Shown: piece after piece, positions 1 through 14,425 of the stretch | Layout: each line of letters opens with the position of its first letter | Numbering within the stretch: position 1 is the first letter of the stretch | Origin: Sipunculus nudus | Taxonomy: Eukaryota; Annelida; Sipuncula; Golfingiida; Sipunculidae | Length of the DNA stretch: 64,000 nt | Reading direction: 5' to 3' | NCBI GenBank assembly: GCA_026874595.1 | Contig: CM049319.1 | Location: forward strand, 40,899,973 to 40,963,972 | Position numbers and translations under genes: made by a program | The notes under the pieces: generated by a model | The model's input: only the letters and a program-made list of their open reading frames with translations | Told to the model about the DNA's origin: nothing | The model's database searches: none

Positions 1-3000
1 CATCACGTCATAAATCACATCATAATCAATCCTAAGTAGGAGTCATCACACAAAAATCGAACCCAAGTAGAAGACATCACGTCATAAATCACACATAAAT
101 AAATCCCAAGTAGGAGTCATCACGCCATAAATCACACAAAAATCGAACCCAAATAGCAGACATCACGTCATAAATCACACCACGATTAATCCCAAGTAGG
201 AGTCATCACGCCATTAATCACACAAAAATCGAACCCTAGTAGAAGACATCACGTCATAAATCACAGCAAAATCAATCCCGAGTAGGAGTCATCACGCCAT
301 AAATCATCGCGCCATATATCACAAAAAAAATCGAACCCAAGTAGAAGACATCACGTCATAAATCACACCACAACCAATCCAAAGTAGGAGTCATCACGCC
401 ATAAATCACACAAAAATGGAACCCAAGTAGGAGACATCACGTCATAAATCACACCACGACTAATCCCAAGTAGGAGTTATCACGCTATAAATCACACAAA
501 AACCGAACCCTAGTAGAAGACATCACGTCATAAATCACAGCAAAATCAATCCCAAGTAGGAGTCATCACGCCAAAAATCACACAAAAAAAACAAACCCAA
601 GATGCAGACATCACGTCATAAATCACACCAAAATCAATCCCAAGTAGAAGTCATCACGCCAAAAATCACGCAAAAAAACCCAAGATGCAGACATCACGTC
701 ATAAATCACACCAAAATCAATCCTAAGAGCAGAGATCACGTCATAAATCACATCATAATCAATCCAAAGTAGGAGTTTTCACGCCATAAATCACACAAAA
801 TCGAACCCAAGTAGAAGACATCACGTAATAAATCACACCACAATCAATTCCAAGTAGGAGTCATCACGCCATAAATCACACAAAAATCGAAACCAAGAAG
901 AAGACATCACGTCATTAATCACACCACAATCAATCCCGAGTAGGAGTCATCACGCCATAAATCACACAATAATCGAACCCTATTAGAAGACATCACGTAA
1001 TAAATCACAGCAAAATCAATTCCAAGTAGGAGTCATCACGCCATAAATCACACAAAAATCGAACCCAAGAAGAAGACATCACGTCATTAATCACACCACA
1101 ATCAATCCCGAGTAGGAGTCATCACGCCATAAATCACACAAAAATCGAACCCTAGTAGAAGACATCACGTAATAAATCACAGCAAAATCAATCCCAAGTA
1201 GAAGTCATCACGCCATAAATGACACAAAAATCGAACCCAATTAGCAGACATCATGTAATAAATCACACCACAATCAATCCCAAGTAGGAGTCATCACGCC
1301 ATAAAACACATAAAAATCAAACCCAAGTAGCAGACATCACGTCATAAATCACATCATAATCAATCCCAAGTAGGAGTCATCACGCCATAAATCACACAAA
1401 AATCGAACCCAAGTAGAAGAGATCACGTCATAAATCACAGCAAAATCAATCCCAAGTAGAAGTCATCACGCCAAAATTCACACAAAAAAACCAAGATGCA
1501 GACATCACGTCATAAATCACACCAAAATCAATCCCAAGAGCAGGCATCACGTCATAAATCACACAAAATCGAACCCAAGTAGAAGACATCACGTAATAAA
1601 TCACACCACAATCAATCCCAAGTAGGAGTCATCACGCCATAAATCACACAAAAATCGAACCCAAGAAGAAGACATCACGTCATAAATCACACCACAATCA
1701 ATCCCGAGTAGGAGTCATCACGCCATAAATAACACAAAAATCGAACCCTTGTAGAAGACATCACGTCATAAATCACACCACAACCAATCCAAAGTAGGTG
1801 TCATTACGCCATAAATCACACAAAAATCGAACCCTAGTATAAGACCTCACGTCATAAATCACCGCAAAATCAATTCCAAGTAGGAGTCATCACGCCATAA
1901 ATCACACAAAAAACAAACCCAAGTAGAAGACGTCACGTCATAAATTACACCACAATCAATCCTAAGTAGGAGTCATCACGCCATAAATCACACAAAAATC
2001 GAACCCAAGTAGAAAACATCACGTCATAAATCACACCACAACCAATCCAAAGTAGGAATCATCACGCCATAAATCACACAAAAATCAAACCCAAGTAGCA
2101 GGCATCACGTCATAAATCACTTCATAATCAATCCAAAGTAGGAATCATCACGCCATAAATCACAAAAAAATCGAACCCAGGTAGAAGACATCACGTCATA
2201 AATCACATCAAAATCAATCCCAAGTAGCAGTCATCACGCCATAAATCACACAAAAATCGAACCCAAGTAGCAGACATCACGTCATAAATCACATCATAAT
2301 CAATCCTAAGTAGGAGTCATCACACAAAAATCGAACCCAAGTAGAAGACATCACGTCATAAATCACACATAAATAAATCCCAAGTAGGAGTCATCACGCC
2401 ATAAATCACACAAAAATCGAACCCAAATAGCAGACATCACGTCATAAATCACACCACGATTAATCCCAAGTAGGAGTCATCACGCCATTAATCACACAAA
2501 AATCGAACCCTAGTAGAAGACATCACGTCATAAATCACAGCAAAATCAATCCCGAGTAGGAGTCATCACGCCATAAATCATCGCGCCATATATCACAAAA
2601 AAATCGAACCCAAGTAGAAGACATCACGTCATAAATCACACCACAACCAATCCAAAGTAGGAGTCATCACGCCATAAATCACACAAAAATGGAACCCAAG
2701 TAGGAGACATCACGTCATAAATCACACCACGATTAATCCCAAGTAGGAGTTATCACGCTATAAATCACACAAAAACCGAACCCTAGTAGAAGACATCACG
2801 TCATAAATCACAGCAAAATCAATCCCAAGTAGGAGTCATCACGCCAAAAATCACACAAAAAAAACAAACCCAAGATGCAGACATCACGTCATAAATCACA
2901 CCAAAATCAATCCCAAGTAGAAGTCATCACGCCAAAAATCACGCAAAAAAACCCAAGATGCAGACATCACGTCATAAATCACACCAAAATCAATCCTAAG

Positions 3001-6000
3001 AGCAGAGATCACGTCATAAATCACATCATAATCAATCCAAAGTAGGAGTTTTCACGCCATAAATCACACAAAATCGAACCCAAGTAGAAGACATCACGTA
3101 ATAAATCACACCACAATCAATTCCAAGTAGGAGTCATCACGCCATAAATCACACAAAAATCGAACCCAAGAAGAAGACATCACGTCATTAATCACACCAC
3201 AATCAATCCCGAGTAGGAGTCATCACGCCATAAATCACACAATAATCGAACCCTATTAGAAGACATCACGTAATAAATCACAGCAAAATCAATTCCAAGT
3301 AGGAGTCATCACGCCATAAATCACACAAAAATCGAACCCAAGAAGAAGACATCACGTCATTAATCACACCACAATCAATCCCGAGTAGGAGTCATCACGC
3401 CATAAATCACACAAAAATCGAACCCTAGTAGAAGACATCACGTAATAAATCACAGCAAAATCAATCCCAAGTAGGAGTCATCACGCCATATATCACACAA
3501 AAAACAAACCCAAGTAGCAGACATCACGTCATAAATCACACCACAATCAATCCTAAGTAGGAGTCATCACGCCATAAATCACACAAAAATCGAACCCAAG
3601 TAGAAGACATCACGTCATAAATCACACCACAACCAATCCAAAGTAGGTGTCATCACGCCATAAATCACACAAAAATCGAACCCTAGTATAAGACATCACG
3701 TCATAAATCACAGCAAAATCAATCCCAAGTAGGAGTCATCACGCCATAAATCACACAAAAAACAAACCCAAGTAGAAGACATCACGTCATAAATCACACC
3801 ACAATCAATCCTAAATAGGAGTCATCATGCCATAAATGACACAAAAATCGAACCCAAGTAGCAGACATCACGTCATAAATCACACCACGATTAATCCAAA
3901 GTAGGAGTCATCACGCCATAAATCACACAAAAAACAAACCCAAGATGCAGACATCACGTCATAAATCACACCAAAATCAATCCCAAGTAGCAGACATCAC
4001 GTCATAAATCAATTCATAATCAATCCAAAGTATAAGACATCACGTCATAAATCACACCACAATCAATCCAAAGTAGGAGTCATCACGCCATAAATCACAC
4101 AAAAATCGAACCCAAGTAGCAGACATCACGTGATAAATCACACCACAATCAATCCCAAGTAGGAGTCATCACGCCATTAATCACACAAAAATCGAACCCA
4201 AGTAGCAGACATCACGTCATAAATTACACCACAATCAATCCCAAGAAGGAGTCATCAAGTCATAAATCACACAAAAATCGAACCCAGGTAGAAGACATCA
4301 CGTCATAAATCACATCAAAATCAATCCCAAGTAGGAATCATCACGCCATAAATCACACAAAAATCAAACCCAAGTAGCAGGCATCACGTCATAAATCACT
4401 TCATAATCAATCCCAAGTAGGAGTCATCACGCCATAAATCACACCAAAAAACCCAAGAAGCAGACATCACGTCATAATCACATCATAATCAATCCCAAGT
4501 AGGAGTCATTAAGTCATAAATCACAAAAAAATCGAACCCAGGTAGAAGACATCACGTCATAAATCACATCAAAATCAATCCCAAGTAGGAGTCATCACGC
4601 CATAAATCACACAAAAATCGAACCCAAGTAGCAGACATCACGTCATAAATCACATCATAATCAATCCTAAGTAGGAGTCATCACACAAAAATCGAACCCA
4701 AGTAGAAGACATCACGTCATAAATCACACATAAATAAATCCCAAGTAGGAGTCATCACGCCATAAATCACACAAAAATCGAACCCTAGTAGAAGACATCA
4801 CGTCATCAATCACACCACAATCAATCCTAAGTAGGAGTCATCACGTTATAAATCACACCACAACCAATCCAAAGTAGGTGTCATCACGCCATAAATCACA
4901 CAAAAATCGAACCCAAGTAGAAGACATCACGTTATAAATCACACCACAACCAATCCAAAGTAGGTGTCATCACGCCATAAATCACACAAAAATCGAACCC
5001 TAGTATAAGACATCACGTCATAAATCACATCATAATCAATCCTAAGTAGGAGTCATCACACAAAAATCGAACCCAAGTAGAAGACATCACGTCATAAATC
5101 ACACATAAATCAATCCCAAGTAGGAGTCATCAAGCCATAAATCACATAAAAAAACAAACCCAAGTAGCAGACATCACGTCATCAATCACACCACAATCAA
5201 TCCTAAGTAGGAGTCATCACGCCATAAATCACACAAAAATCGAACCCAAGTAGAAGACATCACGTTATAAATCACACCACAACCAATCCAAAGTAGGTGT
5301 CATCACGCCATAAATCACACAAAAATCGAACCCTAGTATAAGACATCACGTCATAAATCACAGCAAAATCAATCCCAAGTAGGAGTCATCACGCCATAAA
5401 TCACACAAAAAACAAACCCAAGTAGAAGACATCACGTCATAAATCACACCACAATCAATCCTAAGTAGGAGTCATCACGCCATAAATCACACAAAAATCG
5501 AACCCAAGTAGAGGTCATCACGCCATAAATGACACAGAAATCGAACCCAATTAGCAGACATCACGTCATAAATCACATCATAATCAATCCCAAGTAGGAG
5601 TCATCACGCCATAAATCATACAAAAATCGAACCCAAGTAAAAGTCATCACGCCATAAATCACACAAAAAAAAAATCCCAAGCAGTAGTCATAAATCACTC
5701 CTAGATCAATCCAAGTAGGAGTCATCACGTCATAAATCTAACCAAAATCAATCCCAGTATGAGTCATTATGTCATAAATCACATCAAAACCAGTCCAAAG
5801 TAGAAGTCATCACGTCATAAATCACATGAAAATCTTTCCCAAACTATTGGTATTAATACGGATAACATTGAAGATCAGCTGAGCAAGGACAACAAATTCA
5901 AGTTCAACGAAAATTCAAATCAATCCCGAGTAGGAGTCATCACGCCATAAATCACACAAAAATCGAACCCAAGTAGCAGACATCACGTCATAAATCACAT

Positions 6001-6306
6001 CATAATCAATCCCAAGTAGGAGTCATCACGCCATAAATCATACAAAAATCGAACCCAAGTAAAAGTCATCACGCCATAAATCACACAAAAATCAAACCCA
6101 CGTAGCAGACTTCACGTCATAAATAGCACACAAAAAAAAAATCCAAAGCAGTAGTCAGTTTGTCATAAATCACTCCTAGATCAATCCCAAGTAGGAGTCA
6201 TCACGTCATAAATCTAACCAAAATCAATCCCAGTATGAGTCATTTTGTCATAAATCACATCAAAACCAGTCCCAAGTAGAAGTCATCACGTCATAAATCA
6301 CATGAA
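1..6306. repeat. 86-bp dimeric satellite array (two 43-bp half-units)
   Basis: The array alternates two related 43-bp half-units. Half A begins CATCACGTCATAAATCACAC and ends CCCAAGTAGGAGT. Half B begins CATCACGCCATAAATCACAC, contains AAAAATCGAACCC and ends AAGTAGAAGA. Dozens of copies run from the window edge to about 6.3 kb, so the true array start is outside. Variants occur, such as AGATGCAGA endings and truncated units lacking the CGCCATAAAT part. Long stretches are duplicated almost exactly (1-1200 against 2275-3474). The array lies upstream of the first visible guanylyl cyclase exon, presumably inside its preceding intron. No gene is visible in it. Confidence 0.97.
5831..5912. repeat. 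Non-satellite 82-bp module, copy 1
   Basis: Within the satellite an unrelated 82-bp segment appears, running from AATCTTTCCC to TTCAACGAAA, after which satellite sequence resumes. A near-identical copy lies at 6307-6388. One frame is open across both copies (it includes the residues NIEDQLSKDNK). One difference seen, ATT to ATC, would be synonymous in that frame. It could be a captured exon scrap or unrelated DNA; no family is recognised. Confidence 0.8.
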
Positions 6307-6388
6307 AATCTTTCCCAAACTATTGGTATTAATACGGATAACATCGAAGATCAGCTGAGCAAGGACAACAAATTCAAGTTCAACGAAA
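6307..6388. repeat. Non-satellite 82-bp module, copy 2
   Basis: Second copy of the module at 5831-5912. It ends the 86-bp satellite; about 30 bp of unique sequence then separates it from the 30-bp minisatellite. The two copies lie about 476 bp apart, and the satellite between them also repeats, so they arose by a segmental tandem duplication. Confidence 0.8.
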
Positions 6389-6419
6389 CATACGTATAAC
6401 GTCTACTCTGACCTATATA

Positions 6420-7308
6420 TTCGTGCACAAAGGACACTCAAACTAATGCATCCGTGTACACAGAACACTCTTATTAATACATCCCTGTACACAGGACGCT
6501 CTAACTAATACATCTGTGTAAAAGGATACTCTAACTAATACATCTATGTACACAGGACACTCAAACTAATACATCCGTGTACACAGAACACTCTAACTAA
6601 TACATCTGTGTACACAGAACACTCTAACTAATACATCTGTGTACACAGGACACTCTAACTAATACATTTGTGTACATACACAGGACACACTAACTAATAT
6701 ATCTGTGTATAAAGGACACTAACTCATACATCAGTGTACAAAGGACACTCTAATACATCTGTTTACACAGAACACTATTAATACATCGGTGTACACAAGA
6801 CACTCTAACTAATACATCAGTGTACAAAGGACACTCTAACTCACACATCATTTTACGCAGAACACTATTAATACATCTTTGTACACAAGACACACTAACT
6901 AATACATCAGTGTACAAAGGACACTCTAACTCACACATCATTTTACGCAGAACACTATTAATACATCTTTGTACACAAGACACACTAACTAATACATCAG
7001 TGTACAAAGGACACTCTAACTCACACATCATTTTACGCAGAACACTATTAATACATCTGTGTCACAAGACACTCTAACTAATACATCAGTGTACAAAGGA
7101 CACTCTAACTCACACATCATTTTACGCAGAACACTATTAATACATCTGTGTACACAAGACACTCTAACTAATACATCAGTGTACAAAGGACACTCTAACT
7201 CACACATCATTTTACGCAGAACATTATTAATACATCGGTGTACACAAGACACTCTAACTAATGCATCTGGGAACAAAGGATATTCTATCAATTACTTCTG
7301 TGTTACAC
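6420..7308. repeat. 30/31-bp minisatellite with a 90-bp higher-order unit
   Basis: The basic unit is about 31 bp, of the form TACATCTGTGTACACAGAAC followed by ACTCTAACTAA. From about 6.8 kb it becomes a regular 90-bp higher-order repeat of three diverged units: TCACACATCATTTTACGCAG recurs at 6841, 6931, 7021, 7110 and 7200. Because 90 is a multiple of three, open frames appear on both strands; these are artefacts. The array runs directly into the splice acceptor of the next exon. Confidence 0.95.
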
Positions 7309-7310
7309 AG

Positions 7311-7434
7311 GACAGTGGCAGAAAAGCTGAAGAGAGGGGATCCCGTGCAAGCCGAGTCCTTTACCACTGTCACCATCTACTTTTCGGATATTTTGGGATT
7401 CACAGACCTGGCTGCTGAAAGCACACCTCTACAG
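7311..7434 (+). CDS. Receptor-type guanylyl cyclase, catalytic-domain exon (first visible exon)
   Basis: Membrane guanylyl cyclases convert GTP to cGMP at the inner face of the plasma membrane. This 124-bp exon starts with the third base of a codon after the acceptor TGTTACAG and ends CAG before GTAAAA (phase 0). It encodes 41 residues beginning [17 protein letters not shown]. This matches the junction of the dimerisation linker and cyclase domain in natriuretic-peptide-type and other receptor cyclases. The motif [10 protein letters not shown] supplies the first metal-binding Asp (residue 26 of the exon). The ending AESTPLQ joins in frame to the next exon's VVDFLN. The ligand-binding, transmembrane and kinase-homology exons are not in the window. 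The KLKRG and FSD spacing fits membrane-type better than soluble cyclase. The acceptor is embedded in minisatellite-like sequence. Confidence 0.93.
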
Positions 7435-7680
7435 GTAAAATCATTAATAAAATCATAGATACCAGACCACATGCCATCTGCTGGTGCAGGCATTCCATAT
7501 GCTCAGCCGTATTTAATCAAAAACGAATTAAGGCGGGAGAAATTTATAGATAGCTTGGTCCCTCAAGGAGCAGCATTATCTGCGTTTTCTCTCTTTTTGG
7601 GGCACATTATGGACTATTCAAAAGTCTTTTGCTTTGACATGTGGATTATAACTTCTAAAGTTACTTTTTCTTCCTTGTAG

Positions 7681-7749
7681 GTGGTTGATTTTCTTAACGG
7701 TGTCTACAGTTTATTTGATGAGATTATAGAGGGTCATGATGTTTACAAG
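7681..7749 (+). CDS. Guanylyl cyclase exon, catalytic domain (helix after the FSD motif)
   Basis: This 69-bp, phase 0-0 exon encodes 23 residues, VVDFLNGVYSLFDEIIEGHD then VYK. It corresponds to the conserved helix (family form VVxLLNDLYxxFDxxIxxxDVYK) between the two metal-binding aspartates. The acceptor is CTTCCTTGTAG and the donor AAG before GTAGGT. The upstream intron is only 246 bp, while the next is nearly 9 kb. A (TC)n then (TA)n microsatellite starts 10 bases beyond the donor. Confidence 0.92.
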
Positions 7750-7757
7750 GTAGGTGA

Positions 7758-10800
<3,043 letters not shown>

Positions 10801-10806
10801 CTCAGC

Positions 10807-11070
10807 TGTGAGGCACCAGAATACTGATATATATGATCATGGTTTTACAAAGTCACCCATTAGGCCTACTGTAAGGATAAGGCCATGTCGGGTGACCGCC
10901 GGTTGTATAATACGACAACGCCGGTTGTACAGTATAAAAGGGCCAGCGCGCCACTTGCAGAGAGAGATCCTGGTGTAATTGTCTGGAGACGACATCGTGT
11001 TGAATAACCCAATTTTATAGCCAACGGCTTCGTAATACCACAGGTAATTTCGAACCTGGCCCACGTTACA
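10807..11070 (+). mobile_element. Probable short LTR of a Ty3/gypsy element
   Basis: A stretch of about 260 bp has a TATA-like GTATAAAAG near 10932 and ends ...CCCACGTTACA directly before a tRNA-type primer-binding site. The start at TGTGAGGCACC is a guess, because no second LTR or target duplication was found. Short LTRs with this arrangement occur in gypsy elements such as the Mag lineage. Confidence 0.45.
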
Positions 11071-11071
11071 A

Positions 11072-11084
11072 TGGTGGCAGCGGT
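11072..11084 (+). promoter_or_regulatory. Retroelement primer-binding site, tRNA-Leu type
   Basis: TGGTGGCAGCGGT is the expected complement of a tRNA 3' end (CCA plus acceptor stem) of the leucine type ending ACCGCTGCCACCA. It sits one base after the putative LTR end, as a reverse-transcription primer site should. Confidence 0.55.
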
Positions 11085-11162
11085 TAGATCGGTTAGAAGT
11101 GAAACATGGTCTATTCTACACAGGATGAGCCAAATCGAAAGACCGAGAGGCCAAGTTGGAGA

Positions 11163-11356
11163 TAAGTGACTCCTGAAAGGTTGAAAGAACGTGTTCTCCA
11201 GCAAATACATGAATCGAAAATGACAGGTCACCTAGGGATTGTGGAGACTCGGTCTGTTGCAAACAAGTCTCCATTTTATTGGCCTGGAATGCGATCAGCA
11301 GCAAGACGGTGGGTAAAGTCAACTTTGCCAAAGAAGGAAACCGCCTGCTTTTAAAA
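11163..11356 (+). pseudogene. Ty3/gypsy integrase zinc-binding fragment
   Basis: The frame reads ERVLQQIHESKMTGHLGIVE then FYWPGMRSAARRWVKS, the H-H part of the integrase HHCC zinc finger with its FYWPGM hallmark. Just after WVKS the frame shifts: the neighbouring frame gives LCQRRKPPAFKR, the usual continuation with the second cysteine. Protease, RT and RNase H sequence that should lie between the primer-binding site and integrase is missing, so this is an internally deleted relic. Confidence 0.8.
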
Positions 11357-11629
11357 GGTATCAAATATTTGATGGTTGTAAAAGATTATATTTACTAAAT
11401 TAGCAGAATGTTTCGCGGTAAAATGGCGACGGCGGGACTGGGACCAATCCCATGATTCACTGCGTCCCGGCTATCCGTTACCGGAGTATTCCAAAACAAA
11501 TATGGGGCCCCTCTCATGTATTCCCGAACCTGTCAGGCTACAAATCCAATGTTGGTAGTCTAAGCATTTACATCCATTCAGAAACATCTTATTGAACCAT
11601 ATTTGTAGATTAAGCAAGTTTGATTTTTC

Positions 11630-11965
11630 AGACCGGCTTCTGTGGTTCAGTGGAAGAACACAGGGCTCAAAGCCGGGAGGCCGGGAGTTCTAATCTCAGC
11701 CGAGGCAGTAAAATTTCACGGTCGGCCCCCACCCAGGGTGAGCCCTCTGCGGGCTTAATGGGGAGACTGTCTCCAACAGCCGTGTTTCACTCACAAACGA
11801 GTGCGCCTTTCGGGGGTTCCTCGGTATTATGACCCAGCAATAGGGATGACATACACCCAGGACCCACAGGAGTGATACACCGAGCCTGGTTGACGCCAGA
11901 ATTATCAGGTGTAAGCCCTGTCACGTGGTCTGAAACCGGAATTGAATTCTGCAGATGTACAAAAT
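11630..11965 (+). mobile_element. tRNA-derived SINE
   Basis: A tRNA-like head has an A-box TGTGGTTCAGTGGAAGAACA and a B-box-like GGGAGTTCTAATCTC about 40 bases later, matching an internal RNA polymerase III promoter. A GC-rich body of about 250 bp follows. The element abuts the 3' end of the LINE downstream, which is in opposite orientation. Exact ends are not certain. Confidence 0.7.
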
Positions 11966-11984
11966 ACTTAGTTAAGCAAGGATT

Positions 11985-14425
11985 AAAAAATGGAGGCGGC
12001 CACTTCCACCAGAACAACCTTTAAAAATATGATCACATAAACCTACAAATGCGCAAACTGTATCATAGTAAAATCTTGTTATATTCTGAAACCCAATGAC
12101 CTGTTTAACCATAAAGTTTCCATGCAAAAAGATATGAATATCATTGCATATTTGTTTTATACAGTTTTCACCAATTTTGAACAAGGGAGATTAAATATCC
12201 TGGGAATCATGTTGGCTTTCAGTGACTGTACAAAAGATTTTCAGTCGATCATTCTTAACCACCATTTTCATATTTTCCAATAATAGTATTTCTCTTAATC
12301 CTGTCTCTAGCGGACCATATAAAGTTATATAACTGTCGATTGAGCCCTTTTAGTAACATATTATCTGTTTTTAGCAAAGTGAGGGGGAAAAAACATTTTG
12401 GCAAAATGATGGATTTTATCACAATTATTTTTCCTATTATTGGAAGGTTGCGAGAGAGTTCCACGTATGCAGAAGTTTGTCAATTTCAATGAATGTTTTC
12501 TTCCATTGACAATGTATACACTTTTCAAGGTCGTTTCCGATGTAAACTCCCAGATACCTTACTGGCTCCGAGTGAAAGTTTAAATGTCTTCAAGTTTCAT
12601 CTATGGTTATATTTCCTAACACCAATGCTTCGATCTTTTTTCATATTTTTATATATTTAATCCCGATACTTGTGATAAATCGTCAGTGATCTCAAAGGGC
12701 CTATTCAATGACTTGCAGTCTGTTAATATAAGTGTTGCATCATCAGCATATTGAATTACAGGGATTTTTTCAACCCCACCTACATTTATTTTATTAATAC
12801 CCTAATCATTTTTAATGGCTGAAGCCAGAAATTCAGTTGCAATTATGAAAATTCATGGCTGAGACCGGACAGCCCTGCCTGATTTCTTAACGCATCTCAA
12901 TCTGTTTAGTCAACCAAATTTTGGCCAGAAATAAAATGTTTAAAAGTTTTTAAAATGAATTGAATATTTAGGATGTCAAAAGACTTTAAAAAATCCAGGC
13001 ACATTATTAAACCTGATGTTTTATATTTTCTACAGCCTTCAATTACATCCATCATAGTTGGACCCCATATACCTGCCTTTGTTGTAAGAACTCTCTGGAA
13101 TATGTGTGCTAAGACAAATGCTAGTATTTTATAGTCGGTAACTTTTAAACTTTTGGGTCTATAATTTTTTAAATATCAAAGTTAACATCACTTTTTTCAT
13201 GGATGATCCCATTTTTCCAATCTCAAAAATTTCTGTAATCGTTTTAATAAAAAAAAACACTTAAGTTTCCCCCAAAACTTACGGTAAAATTCTCTAGGTA
13301 TTCCGTCTAATCCCGGCCTATTTCCTTTTATTTCTTTTACAACCCTTTCGCATTCCTATATCGAAATGACTCCATCGCAAATAATCTGCTCATCTTGCGA
13401 TAGGTGGCGCTTCATTGGGTTTGCATCAAAGTTGTGGTTACATAATTCATCAGGGATACAGTCGTCCTGATACAAATCTATATAAAAATTAGCAATTTCT
13501 TTTAAAATATCATCATTAGTTTCAACAGTGTTTCTATCATTACTTAAGATTCTAATGTTATTTGGTGATTGTCTCTCTGATTCTAATCTTAAAAAATTTT
13601 AGGAGCCTTTCTCCCCCGAATCTAACCATGTAATTCGCGCACCAGTAGCCTTTTCTTCATATATTTGATCAATCTTTTTATGTAGAATTTCTTTTCCTTC
13701 AACATTTTCATCTCCTCGTGTATCTAAATACTTCCTCCTCTCCTCCAATATTTTTAATTTTGATTAAGAACGTTAGCTTCTTTCTCTTCCATAATGCAAA
13801 GATATGCTTTTAATTTGCTGCTTAAGTTACTCCAATAAATACACTTATATCGATATATCAGTATCAATTTTACTTTTCTCTTTTACTAACAAATCCTCAG
13901 TATTTCTGACAATATTCATCAGCAAATTGTATATTCATTTTCAAATAATTTGGTCCCCTTTTATTCCCGTTTAACTGACACTTAACTATCACTGCTTTAT
14001 GATCCGAAATACTATGGACACGGCTATTTGCGACCAGGTATCTAGAACCATATGAAATACAATTGTTTTTCATGGTACTGCTGAGAAAAACATAATCTAG
14101 TCCACTACTATATTCATTTATGATGTTAGTAAAATCTTCAGTGTCATCTGTTTAACCAATCGAACATCTTGTAAATTTGAACCGGAGATAATCTCTTTCC
14201 ATGTAAATACACTCTTCTCAGATCTAATATATTTGCTTTTTCTGTCACATTGTCGAAGACAACAATTAAAGTCACCAGCAATAATTAGGTTGTGCTCATC
14301 CATGGTATTCTCAATAACAAAGTTGCATAGATATTGAAAAAAAGAAATCCCCTGAGATTCCTCTACTGGAGCGTAAGCAGAAACTCCACATAAATATGAT
14401 CCGTCATATTCAAAATTTTAAAATT
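11985..14425 (-). pseudogene. L1/Tx1-like LINE remnant (APE endonuclease plus RT)
   Basis: Read on the minus strand. Endonuclease motifs come first: GVSAYAPVEESQG near 14.37 kb and LIIAGDFNCC near 14.28 kb. The RT follows, with IRQGCPVSA near 12.87 kb and the catalytic box QYADDATLIL near 12.74 kb. The post-RT segment LPIIGKIIVIKSIILPK with KRNTIIGKYENGG lies at 12.26-12.46 kb and a C-terminal stretch at 11.97-12.18 kb. Order and spacing fit a LINE ORF2 about 2.4 kb long, truncated at its 5' end inside the endonuclease. Several frameshifts and stops make it dead. Confidence 0.9.

Noticed and set aside
1-6306. CRISPR-like array or centromeric satellite
   Set aside because: Repeats are head-to-tail without unique spacers, so not CRISPR. 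Centromere identity cannot be judged, and the array sits beside a gene exon.
6750-7291. Overlapping open frames on both strands at 6.75-7.29 kb
   Set aside because: Artefacts of the 90-bp higher-order minisatellite; frames stay open on both strands at once.
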